Part shown: piece by piece, positions 17,122 through 24,551 of the stretch
How positions within the stretch are numbered: the stretch's first letter is position 1
Layout of the letters: every line of letters starts with the position of its first letter
Notes under the pieces: model-generated
The model's input: the letters and a program-made list of their open reading frames with translations, nothing else
What the model was told of the DNA's origin: nothing
Database searches by the model: none
Assembly (NCBI RefSeq): GCF_026278345.1
Contig: NZ_CP111085.1
Location: forward strand, 5,118,282 to 5,182,281
Source: Tellurirhabdus rosea
Lineage (GTDB): Bacteria > Bacteroidota > Bacteroidia > Cytophagales > Spirosomataceae
DNA: 64,000 nt
Direction of reading: 5' to 3'
Position numbers and translations under genes: made by a program

Positions 17122-17639
17122 TGACCGTAGAGCCGTTCCTGAACCAGCTCATTGTACCGCTCCGTCGCCCGGTGTTCGGAATTGTGTGACCCAATCTGGA
17201 GCGTCAGACCGGGCAGCAGAAACAGGAGGCTGATCGGCTGCGCCAGAAATCCGGACGAAACCGATTTCTGGGTGTAGCCGTACGCGGTGGTGGTGTACTC
17301 CACCTTCGGGATGAACGAGATGCAGATTCCGATGGCCGTCAGGGCAAGGCCCGTCATCTGTTTTCGTTTGGTCGCCCGCAGATGCCCGTTCACCTCCGGA
17401 TCATCCAGCGATCGCATCTGCTGAATCCGTTCGGCCCGCGTCATCGTTTGTTGCAGGTCTTCCATATTCACCAGTGGAAAGTTTCGTGAAAAATGGCCCG
17501 GGGAAAGGGCCGTGCTCGACGGCGCCGTCGGGACCGGCGTGATGAAGGTTTCGGCCTGTTCAGCCCGCTTTTGGGCATACGAGGCCGCTGAACTGAGAAT
17601 TGCCCCGTTCAGAAGCGTTAAAAAAAGAAGGAAGCGCAT
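17118..17639 (-). CDS. Hypothetical exported or membrane protein
   Basis: 173 residues from ATG 17639 (MRFLLFLTLLNGAILSSAASYAQ), which gives a clear signal peptide cleaved after SYAQ or nearby; the longer frame to 17663 adds residues upstream of the signal and is rejected. Two hydrophobic segments follow at about residues 93-108 and 125-145, so the mature protein may be inner-membrane embedded. Family not recognised. It converges with the MerR gene, with stop codons overlapping in TTAA. Confidence 0.65.
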   Translation of the reverse strand: MRFLLFLTLLNGAILSSAASYAQKRAEQAETFITPVPTAPSSTALSPGHFSRNFPLVNMEDLQQTMTRAERIQQMRSLDDPEVNGHLRATKRKQMTGLALTAIGICISFIPKVEYTTTAYGYTQKSVSSGFLAQPISLLFLLPGLTLQIGSHNSEHRATERYNELVQERLYGH

Positions 17640-17730
17640 GTTACGGTAAAGTACTGAGGGCAAAGGTACGCCGAATTTTCAGACACATCCCGGCCGGACT
17701 TCCAGTAACCGCAACTTCTTATTATTCGTA

Positions 17731-18996
17731 TCAGGGCTTGGTCAGAAATTCGATATTGTCCTTCCCGATATCTTCCGTATCCTCCACCCGGCGGAAGGCC
17801 CGTTCCATCTTCGCCCGGTCGAATTCCCGCTCGTTGTTGGCCAGCCAGATCGTCGCGACGCCGTTGCCGATGAAGTTGGTGATGCTTCGCGCCTCGGACA
17901 TAAACCGGTCCACGCCCAGCAGCAGCGCCAGCCCTTCCACCGGAATCAGGGGCACGCCGTTGTGCTGCACGGCCTGTAAGGTGCTGGCCAGCACGATAAA
18001 ACCGCTGCCGGTCACGCCCGCCGCGCCTTTGGACGTAACCATCAGCACGCCGATGATCGTCAGCAGTTCACTCCAGCCCAGTTCGACCCCAAAAACCTGC
18101 GCCAGAAAAATGGTCGCCATCGACAGGTAGATCGTCGTACCGTCCAGATTGAACGAATAACCCGCCGGGACCACCAGCCCGACCACGGATTTGGAGCAGC
18201 CCATGCGTTCGAGTTTTTCCATCAGCGAGGGGAGACCCGCTTCGGAAGACGAGGTGCCGAGCACAATCAGCAGTTCTTCGCGGATGTAACGGAGGTACTT
18301 CCACAGACTGACGCGGTATTGCCGCAGAATCAGAAAAAGCACCACAAACACGAAAATCCCCATGGTCGTGTACACGGTCAGCATCAGTTTCGCCAGCGGC
18401 ACCAGCGTTTTGAGACCGTATTTTCCGATGGTAAAGGCCATACCGCCGAAGGCCCCCACGGGCGCAAACAGCATCACGAAGTGCAGCCCCTTGAAGACCC
18501 ATTTCGAGGCGAACGAAAGCCAGCCGATGATGCGGTCCTTGCCCGAATACCGCCCGAGCACAATGCCGAAGACAATGGCGAACAGCAGCACCTGAATCGT
18601 CACGTTGTCGGCCAGAAACCGCCACCAGCTAAACTCCGAGGCTCCTTTTGTGTATTTGGTCACGTCGCCGGTCGCCTGGCTCGTTACGCCGTCGCCGGGC
18701 CGGATGAGGTTGGCGACCACCAGACCGATCAGCAGGGCCAGCGTCGTGACCACTTCAAAGTACAGCAGGGCTTTGCCGCCCACGCGCCCGACTTTTTTGA
18801 GGTCGCTCATGCCGACGATGCCCAGCGAAATGGTCAGGAAAATAATCGGCTCGATAAACAGCTTGACCACCGAAATAAAGCCTTTGCCCAGAAACTCCAT
18901 TTTGACGGCCGTTTCCGGAGCCAGATGGCCCAGCAGGGCACCGGCCGTGATGGCGGTGAGAACCCAGAACGTGAGATTGGTGAAGATTTTCTTCAT
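17731..18996 (-). CDS. Dicarboxylate/amino acid:cation symporter (SDF family)
   Basis: 421-residue inner-membrane transporter of the DctA/GltP (DAACS) family, which couples uptake of C4-dicarboxylates or acidic amino acids to Na+ or H+. The family signature NLDGTTIYLSMATIFLAQ is visible near residues 275-292, along with GTSSSEAGLPSL, the Ser-rich re-entrant loop, and eight predicted membrane segments. It follows the glycerate kinase by 61 bp on the same strand, so organic acid uptake is likely its role here. The substrate cannot be decided from the sequence. Confidence 0.93.
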   Translation of the reverse strand: MKKIFTNLTFWVLTAITAGALLGHLAPETAVKMEFLGKGFISVVKLFIEPIIFLTISLGIVGMSDLKKVGRVGGKALLYFEVVTTLALLIGLVVANLIRPGDGVTSQATGDVTKYTKGASEFSWWRFLADNVTIQVLLFAIVFGIVLGRYSGKDRIIGWLSFASKWVFKGLHFVMLFAPVGAFGGMAFTIGKYGLKTLVPLAKLMLTVYTTMGIFVFVVLFLILRQYRVSLWKYLRYIREELLIVLGTSSSEAGLPSLMEKLERMGCSKSVVGLVVPAGYSFNLDGTTIYLSMATIFLAQVFGVELGWSELLTIIGVLMVTSKGAAGVTGSGFIVLASTLQAVQHNGVPLIPVEGLALLLGVDRFMSEARSITNFIGNGVATIWLANNEREFDRAKMERAFRRVEDTEDIGKDNIEFLTKP

Positions 18997-19057
18997 AAAA
19001 TAAGGGTAAAAACAAGGTTACGGGGAACAGATTTTCGGGCCGGGGCGCTGCTCACCG

Positions 19058-20188
19058 TTACGAACTAACCCAATTCCGGATAAACGCATAAGCCGCCGCC
19101 GAAAGCAGCATCGGTGCCCGCCGGACGGCATCGTCATACCGCATGCCGTCCGGGGTGATGGCGGTTGCCGCCACCAGACCAAGCTGGCTGACCTCGGCTT
19201 CGGACAAGGCCAGCCGTCCGCAGAACGCCGCAACCGGCACCTGTTGCTGCCGGGCCAGCGCCGTCAGGCCGCCGATCAGTTTGCCGGACAGGGTTTGCGA
19301 ATCGATTTTGCCTTCACCCGTTAAAATCAAATCCGCGTCGCGTACTTTTTGTTCAAGCTGCAGGTACTGCGAAACGATGGCGACTCCGCTTTGCAGTTCC
19401 GCCTTCAGAAAAACGCGGGCCCCGAAACCCGTACCGCCCGCCGCGCCGCTGCCCGGTTCCTGAGCCAGATCTTGCCCGGAATGGGCCGCCACCACGTCCG
19501 CCAGTTGCCTGAGGCCGTGGTCCAGACGTTCCACCATCCCGGCATCGGCTCCTTTCTGCGGACCGTAGACCGGCGCTGCCCCGTTCGGACCGTACAGCGG
19601 ATTATCGACATCGCAGGCCACAAGAATCCGGACGGTCCGGAGGCGCGGGTCCACGTTTTTATCGGACACCGACGCGATGCGTTCCAGACTGCCGCCCACG
19701 GGTTCCACGGCGTTCCCGGCTTCGTCCCGAAATTCCCAGCCCAGCGCCGCGGCGAGGCCGGTTCCGCCGTCGTTGGTGGCGCTTCCGCCGATGCAAAGGA
19801 CAATGGTCCGGACGTTCCGGTCAAGGACTGCCCGGAGCAGTTCGCCCGTTCCGAAAGTGCTGGTCCGCAGCGGATTCCGCTCGAAGGTGCTGAGCCGGTG
19901 CAGTCCGGAGGCTTCGGCCATTTCGACAAAGGCCGTGCTGCCGTCGCCCGAAAGACCATACCGCGCCTCGACGGACCGCGAGAGCGGGTCGGCCACCGTC
20001 GCGGTGAAAAACTGCCCGTTGGTGGCCTGCGTGAGCAGTTCGGCCGTGCCTTCGCCGCCATCGGCCAGCGGCTGGACCGTGACGGCCAGCGTCGGGTCGT
20101 GGAGCAGCAGGCCCGCGGCAATGGCCTCAGCGGCCTGAGCCGCCGACAGCGTACCTTTGAATTTGTCAGGAGCGACGAGGATGCGCAA
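19058..20188 (-). CDS. Glycerate kinase, type I
   Basis: 376 residues; phosphorylates D-glycerate to 2- or 3-phosphoglycerate, feeding glycolysis. The start RILVAPDKFKGTLSA and the signature GGSATNDGGTGLAAALG at about residue 130 are characteristic of the GlxK/GarK-type family. The start codon is TTG: no ATG fits, and the protein begins exactly where homologues do. The gene lies between a GNAT gene and an SDF symporter and downstream of a GntP-family permease, consistent with glycerate uptake and activation. Upstream of the start is a long heptamer array, which may explain the loss of an ATG. Confidence 0.92.
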   Translation of the reverse strand: MRILVAPDKFKGTLSAAQAAEAIAAGLLLHDPTLAVTVQPLADGGEGTAELLTQATNGQFFTATVADPLSRSVEARYGLSGDGSTAFVEMAEASGLHRLSTFERNPLRTSTFGTGELLRAVLDRNVRTIVLCIGGSATNDGGTGLAAALGWEFRDEAGNAVEPVGGSLERIASVSDKNVDPRLRTVRILVACDVDNPLYGPNGAAPVYGPQKGADAGMVERLDHGLRQLADVVAAHSGQDLAQEPGSGAAGGTGFGARVFLKAELQSGVAIVSQYLQLEQKVRDADLILTGEGKIDSQTLSGKLIGGLTALARQQQVPVAAFCGRLALSEAEVSQLGLVAATAITPDGMRYDDAVRRAPMLLSAAAYAFIRNWVSS

Positions 20189-20191
20189 GGG

Positions 20192-20313
20192 GGAAGGGTT
20201 TAGGGTTTAAAGTTGAAGGTTTAAGGTATAAGGTTGAACGTTTAACGATGAACGGGGTGGGGCACGGGATGAGGCGGAGCGCGTTCAACCTTAAACCTTC
20301 AACCTTACACGTT
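20192..20313. repeat. Inverted heptamer-array element, GTTTAAG family
   Basis: Left arm (20197-20250) reads as 7-nt units GTTTAGG, GTTGAAG, GTTTAAG and similar; the right arm (20281-20313) has the complementary units. The core contains GAGGCGGAGC. The right arm contains the stop codon of the GNAT gene (GTG TAA G), and the left arm begins a few nt before the TTG start of glycerate kinase. Confidence 0.88.
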
Positions 20314-20811
20314 CTTCTTCAGTACGATAAATTCCAGATTCTGTTTGGGCAGGCCGAAGCGGGGGTCGTTCATGGGGAAGGGCTCGGTTTCGCCGGTGGC
20401 CCGGAAGCCGCGCCGTTCGTAATAGGCGATCAGTTCGTGCCGGACCGAAATGACGGTCATCTGGATAGCCCGGCAACCCTGCGCGCGGGCGTGTTCTTCG
20501 GCGGCGCTCAACAGCTGTTTGCCGATTCCGCCCGCCTGCCGTTCGGGGTCCACGGTCAGCATGCCGAGGTACAAGTCCTCCTCTTTTTTTTCGAGGTAAA
20601 CGCAGCCGATCAGGTCGTCCGCCTGGAGGTAGCAGAGAATGGTTGCGGTCGGCTTTTGCAGCATGGCGCGCATGCCCTCTTCGGTCGTCCGGATGCCGCC
20701 GAGCAGGTCGGCCTCGGTTGTCCAGCCCTTCCGCGAGCTATCGCCCCGGTAGGCAGAATTGACCAGCATCGTGAGTTGCGGAATATCGGTTTCGGTGGCA
20801 GGTCTAATCAA
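20305..20811 (-). CDS. GNAT-family N-acetyltransferase
   Basis: 168 residues with the GNAT fold: the acetyl-CoA loop is seen as PERQAGGIGKQLLSAAEEHA around residues 102-121, preceded by the beta-strand ending in LYLGMLTVDP. The start codon is TTG (TTG ATT AGA, read MIRPATET), which matches the usual N-terminus of the family; no better ATG is found. Acceptor unknown. It lies between gntP and the glycerate kinase on the same strand. Heptamer arrays flank it on both sides, and its stop codon falls inside one. Confidence 0.88.
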   Translation of the reverse strand: MIRPATETDIPQLTMLVNSAYRGDSSRKGWTTEADLLGGIRTTEEGMRAMLQKPTATILCYLQADDLIGCVYLEKKEEDLYLGMLTVDPERQAGGIGKQLLSAAEEHARAQGCRAIQMTVISVRHELIAYYERRGFRATGETEPFPMNDPRFGLPKQNLEFIVLKKNV

Positions 20812-20820
20812 GGCAATGGA

Positions 20821-20912
20821 AGGTTAAGGTTTGGGCTTTAAGGTTTATAGTTTATGGTTTAGAGTTTATAGTTGGCCTGGCGACGCTAACCCTAAACTTT
20901 AAACCCTAAAGC
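20821..20912. repeat. Inverted heptamer-array element, GTTTAGG family
   Basis: Left arm (20822-20875) holds about eight 7-nt units such as GTTTATA and GTTTAGA; the right arm (20887-20912) holds four complementary ones. The core GGCCTGGCGACGC is short. The right arm contains the stop codon of gntP (CTT TAG G), and the arrays are unequal in number. Confidence 0.82.
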
Positions 20913-22252
20913 AACAGATAAATCACCCAAATGCAGGCAAACGTAATTAATCCCATCCACAACGACAACAGGCTGTAGGTGCGGAACATGGTCGGGGTGT
21001 CGATCCGGCCGAAGCGGGCCACCACCCAGAAATAGGCGTCGTTGGCGTGGGAGAGGGTCATCGAACCGGCTCCCATAGCGGCCAGCGCCAGCAGTTTCTC
21101 CCACTCGCTTTCCAGCCCCAGCGTCGGCAGCAGCGGCTGGAGGATGGTGGCCGCCGACAGCACCGCCACCGTCGACGAACCCTGCGCCGTTTTGAACAGC
21201 ACCGTCAGCCCAAACGGAATCAGCAGCCCCAGCCCGGCCTGCTGAACGACACTCTTCAGGCTGTTTTCGAGGCCCAGATTCCGGATGATCTCGCCAAAAG
21301 CACCCCCGGCTCCGACAATCACCAGCACCGGCCCGGCTTTCACGATGGCTTCTTCCAGTAATTCGTTGAAAAGCGTTTTGCTCAGCGAGGAAAATAGGAA
21401 AAGCGCCAGCACAATGCCGACACCGAGCGCCGCTACCGGGTCACCGATGAAATTCAGCAGGCTGAGCAGAACGTCCGGATAAAGCGCCGGCGACAGGGAA
21501 ACGATGGATTTGAGCGCGATCAGGCCGATGGGCACCAGAATGGCCGCCAGCGCCCCGGCGGCGGAAGGCAGCGGTCCGGTGGTTTCGTCCGGTTTGAAGT
21601 CGTCGAAGGCATGAACGGGCACCTCCGGCGGATAGCGGCGGGACGCGTACCGGGCCCAGAGAAAACTGACGACCGTGCCCGGCACCGCCAGCGCCGTGCC
21701 CAGTAGAATCATCCGCCCCGTGTCCACGCCGACCACGCCCAGCGCTGCCGTAATGCCCGGATGCGGCGGCACCAGACAGTGCACGGCATACAGCCCGCCC
21801 GCCAGACAAAGCACCAGTTGCAGATGAATCGACCGGCCCGGAAAGCGGTCGGCCAGTTGCCGCGCCAGCGTCAGCACCAGTCCGCTGAGGACGATAAATC
21901 CCGAGTCGCAGAAGATGGGCAGCCCCACCAGAAAGGCCATCAGCAGCACGGCCAGCGGCGCCCGTTCCGACCCGAGCCGGCGCAGAATGGCGTTGGCCAG
22001 GCTGTGAGTGGCGCGGCTGTGGTCGAGCAGACTGCCGAGGATGGTGCCCAGAATGACCAGCAGACCGATTTTTTCGAGCGTATGTCCGAAGCCCGCCCGC
22101 AGGTGTTTCAGCACCTCGCCCGACGGCATACCGGCCAGCAATCCCACCAGCATGGCCAGCCCGACCAGCACGGCGAAGGTGTGGATTTTGAAGCGCGAAC
22201 TGAGCAGAATGATGGCAACAATGCTGAAAGTCAGCAGCAGGGCAGGAGACAT
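20906..22252 (-). CDS. GntP-family organic acid permease
   Basis: 448-residue inner-membrane transporter of the GntP (gluconate:H+ symporter) family, with about twelve to thirteen hydrophobic segments and family features such as LVPPHPGITAALG near residue 160 and the long C-terminal GAGSMTLSHANDAYFW. Members carry gluconate or related hydroxy acids. The glycerate kinase downstream suggests that glycerate or a glycerate precursor is the real substrate; that is inference. Its stop codon is included in a heptamer array. Confidence 0.92.
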   Translation of the reverse strand: MSPALLLTFSIVAIILLSSRFKIHTFAVLVGLAMLVGLLAGMPSGEVLKHLRAGFGHTLEKIGLLVILGTILGSLLDHSRATHSLANAILRRLGSERAPLAVLLMAFLVGLPIFCDSGFIVLSGLVLTLARQLADRFPGRSIHLQLVLCLAGGLYAVHCLVPPHPGITAALGVVGVDTGRMILLGTALAVPGTVVSFLWARYASRRYPPEVPVHAFDDFKPDETTGPLPSAAGALAAILVPIGLIALKSIVSLSPALYPDVLLSLLNFIGDPVAALGVGIVLALFLFSSLSKTLFNELLEEAIVKAGPVLVIVGAGGAFGEIIRNLGLENSLKSVVQQAGLGLLIPFGLTVLFKTAQGSSTVAVLSAATILQPLLPTLGLESEWEKLLALAAMGAGSMTLSHANDAYFWVVARFGRIDTPTMFRTYSLLSLWMGLITFACIWVIYLLL

Positions 22253-22384
22253 GGCAGGGGGCGCGGCCGGAACGCCGACGGTTGGAATCGGTGGTTAAGG
22301 TTAGTATATCAAATGAAAGGGGGGCGGATTTCTACTCAGTTTAAAGGGGTTTGGGATGGTGGGGTGTTGATCTTGGGAAAGAGG

Positions 22385-22403
22385 CGCGGAGTATCACTCC
22401 GCG
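22385..22403. repeat. Palindrome family P1, copy 3, containing the lpxB stop
   Basis: CGCGGAGTATCACTCCGCG forms a 9-bp stem around a 1-nt centre. On the minus strand the palindrome encodes the last residues of LpxB (Ala, Glu) and the stop TGA lies at its centre. Compared with 2531-2549 the stem differs at paired positions (CCC/GGG to CGC/GCG and AAT/ATT to AGT/ACT) while pairing is kept. Confidence 0.82.
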
Positions 22404-23503
22404 TTACGGAGATAGCTGACCATCAGTTCGCCCGCCCGGTCCGACGCGCCGGGGCCGCCGACGCGGTCCCGCAGTTCAGCGTAGTCGGTCAGCATGGCGG
22501 CGCGGCGCGAACCACCGGGCAGGATTTGCCGCAGTTCGTCCGCCAGCCGTTCGGGCGTCAGGTCGTTCTGAATCAGTTCGGTCACGGCGGGCTTGTCGGC
22601 GATGAGATTGACCAGCGAAATGTACGGAACGGCAATCAGTCGCCGGGCAATTTCGTAGGAAATCCGGCCGGTCCGGTAGCAGACTACCTGCGGCACGTCC
22701 AGCAGCGCCGTTTCCAGCGTGGCCGTTCCCGACGTGACCAGCGCGGCCTCGGCCACCGACAGCAGGTTGTAGGCGTCGTCGTTCACCACCGTGATGCCCG
22801 GGTAGGCGGCCAGATGCTTCTGGTAAAGCATTTCCGGCAGGTTGCTGACCCCGGCCACCACGAACTGGTAGTCCGGAAACGCCTTCGTCGCGGCCAGCAT
22901 CGTCGGCAGCACGCCTTCCACTTCCTGTTTGCGGCTGCCCGGCAGCAGGGCCACCACCGGCTTTGTAAAGCGCCCGGCAAAGGTGGCGTCGGGTTGAAAA
23001 GCCGCAATGGCGTCCATCAGCGGGTTGCCGACATAGTCCACGCGGTAGTCGTATTGCCGGAAAAAATCGACTTCGAAGGTCAGAATGACAAACAGCCGGT
23101 CAACGGTGGCCTTGATTTTCAGGGCGCGTTTCTGGTTCCAGGCCCAGACTTTGGGCGAGATGTAATAGAACACCCGGATGCCGTGTTTTTTGGCAAAACG
23201 GGCCATGCGGAGGTTGAAACCGGCATAATCGATCAGAATCAGCACATCCGGGCGATTGGCGAGCAGGTCGCGTTCGCAGTCGCGGAAATTCCGGCGGATG
23301 GCGCCCAGGTTCTGCACCACTTCCCAAAAGCCCATAAAGGCCATTTCCCGGTAATGCCGCACGAGAACCGCCCCGGCCACCTCCATCTGTTCGCCGCCCC
23401 AGGCGCGGAATGTTGCCGCCGGGTCGTGCCGCCGGATAGCCTGGATCAGATTCCCGCCGTGCAGGTCGCCGGACCGCTCTCCGGCAATGAGGTAGTACTT
23501 CAT
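22394..23503 (-). CDS. lpxB: Lipid-A-disaccharide synthase
   Basis: 369-residue peripheral membrane glycosyltransferase that joins UDP-2,3-diacylglucosamine and lipid X into the tetra-acylated disaccharide of lipid A. Diagnostic segments: MKYYLIAGERSGDLHGG at the N-terminus, YYISPKVWAWNQKR near residue 115, LLPGSRKQEV near 185, and a C-terminal SGTATLETAL. The start codon is only 4 nt from a TACTTTTG promoter element, so the mRNA may be leaderless. The 3' end, including the stop codon, is formed by palindrome family P1. Divergent from the LolA-like gene at 23751. Confidence 0.95.
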   Translation of the reverse strand: MKYYLIAGERSGDLHGGNLIQAIRRHDPAATFRAWGGEQMEVAGAVLVRHYREMAFMGFWEVVQNLGAIRRNFRDCERDLLANRPDVLILIDYAGFNLRMARFAKKHGIRVFYYISPKVWAWNQKRALKIKATVDRLFVILTFEVDFFRQYDYRVDYVGNPLMDAIAAFQPDATFAGRFTKPVVALLPGSRKQEVEGVLPTMLAATKAFPDYQFVVAGVSNLPEMLYQKHLAAYPGITVVNDDAYNLLSVAEAALVTSGTATLETALLDVPQVVCYRTGRISYEIARRLIAVPYISLVNLIADKPAVTELIQNDLTPERLADELRQILPGGSRRAAMLTDYAELRDRVGGPGASDRAGELMVSYLRNAE

Positions 23504-23507
23504 GCCG

Positions 23508-23515
23508 CAAAAGTA
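23508..23515 (-). promoter_or_regulatory. Putative lpxB -7 element
   Basis: TACTTTTG on the minus strand fits the Bacteroidetes TAnnTTTG consensus and ends 4 nt before the lpxB ATG; a leaderless or near-leaderless mRNA would result. No clear -33 TTTG is visible in front of it; the heptamer array occupies that region. Confidence 0.45.
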
Positions 23516-23521
23516 AAGAGG

Positions 23522-23644
23522 AGTTATGAATTAAGAATTATGAGTTAAGAGTTGTGAGCGGTTCGCCGCCGTGGGTGGCTCCGCCTGTTCACCATCCCGA
23601 ATCAGCAGCGCCAACTCATAATTCTTAACTCTTAATTCATAATT
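23522..23644. repeat. Inverted heptamer-array element, AGTTATG family
   Basis: Left array 23522-23556 (five units such as AGTTATG, AATTAAG) and right array 23613-23644 (complementary units). The core contains GGCTCCGCC and, on the minus strand, GCTGATTCGGGAT, which matches the cores at 10671 and 27677 (GCTGATTCAGGAT). It lies between divergent lpxB and the LolA-like gene, so it is in a promoter region and not a 3' end. Confidence 0.88.
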
Positions 23645-23750
23645 CTCCTGCGCCGTTCTTCCCAAAACTACCGTCATGTGATTGGGGCTTTTCGGGAAAG
23701 TTTGTAACATCGAAAAAATTATTGTTACACGCTAACCTTCTAATTTCCAA

Positions 23751-24494
23751 ATGAAACGCTTTTTACTATCCTCTCTCTTCGTAATAGCCGCCCTGGCCGT
23801 TCAGGCGCAAACGGTGGATGAAATCCTGGATAAATACTTTGCCCAGACGGGCGGAAAAGACAAGTGGATGGCGCTGAAAAGCATCAAAATGTCCGGGAAA
23901 GCCAAGGCGCAGGGCATGGACCTGCCCATCGTGGTGCTTCAGGAGGCGCCCAACAAAATGAAGCTCACCATCAATTTTCAGGGAAAGGAAATCGTGCAGC
24001 CCGCCTTCGACGGACAGACCGCCTGGGTGACCAACATGATGACCATGAAGCCCGAAAAGATGGAAACCGAAGACAGTGAGCTGATGAAGGCCGACACGGA
24101 GGTTCAGGACCCTTTTCTGAACTATAAGGACAAAGGCTACAAGGCCGAGCTTCAGGGCAAGGAAACCATCGAAGGCACCGAGTGCTACAAGGTCAAACTG
24201 ACCAAAAAACCCGTAAAGGTGGACGGCAAAGAAGAGGAGAATATCAGCTACTACTTCTTCAGCGTGGCCGACAATGTGCCGATCATGGTGCGTTCGTTCG
24301 GGAAAAAAGGTCCGCAGAAAGGCCAGCCCGTCGAGACGTACATGAGCGATTATCAGGAAGTGAACGGCATGTTCTTCCCCTTTACTACCGCTCAGAAAGT
24401 GAACGGGCAGCAGGCTTTTTCGATGACCGCCGATAAAATCGAAATCAACACCGACATCGACGACAAGGAGTTCCGGATGCCGGAAGGCGAATAA
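23751..24494 (+). CDS. LolA-like outer-membrane lipoprotein-sorting protein
   Basis: 247 residues: signal peptide (MKRFLLSSLFVIAALAVQAQ), then a beta-rich domain that resembles the LolA/LolB-like family common in Bacteroidota (for example QTVDEILDKYFAQTGGKDKW followed by alternating strands). Such proteins carry or handle lipoproteins in the periplasm; here only the fold is inferred. An inverted repeat TGTAACA (23703-23709) and TGTTACA (23723-23729) lies just upstream and may be an operator. Followed by its own terminator. Confidence 0.78.
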   Translation: MKRFLLSSLFVIAALAVQAQTVDEILDKYFAQTGGKDKWMALKSIKMSGKAKAQGMDLPIVVLQEAPNKMKLTINFQGKEIVQPAFDGQTAWVTNMMTMKPEKMETEDSELMKADTEVQDPFLNYKDKGYKAELQGKETIEGTECYKVKLTKKPVKVDGKEEENISYYFFSVADNVPIMVRSFGKKGPQKGQPVETYMSDYQEVNGMFFPFTTAQKVNGQQAFSMTADKIEINTDIDDKEFRMPEGE

Positions 24495-24506
24495 CCGCCC
24501 CAACCA

Positions 24507-24533
24507 GGCCGGTGCCCCGGTGCCGGCCTTTTT
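24507..24533 (+). terminator. Intrinsic terminator
   Basis: GGCCGG pairs with CCGGCC across a 10-nt loop, followed by TTTTTCTTTCT. It ends the LolA-like gene, so the following gene probably has its own promoter or depends on read-through. Confidence 0.75.
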
Positions 24534-24551
24534 CTTTCTCCACAAAACTTT

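Noticed and set aside
21761-23548. Plus-strand frame opposite gntP and lpxB
   Set aside because: It overlaps two well-supported minus-strand genes, is Gln/His/Arg-rich and crosses their intergenic gap, as an antisense shadow does.
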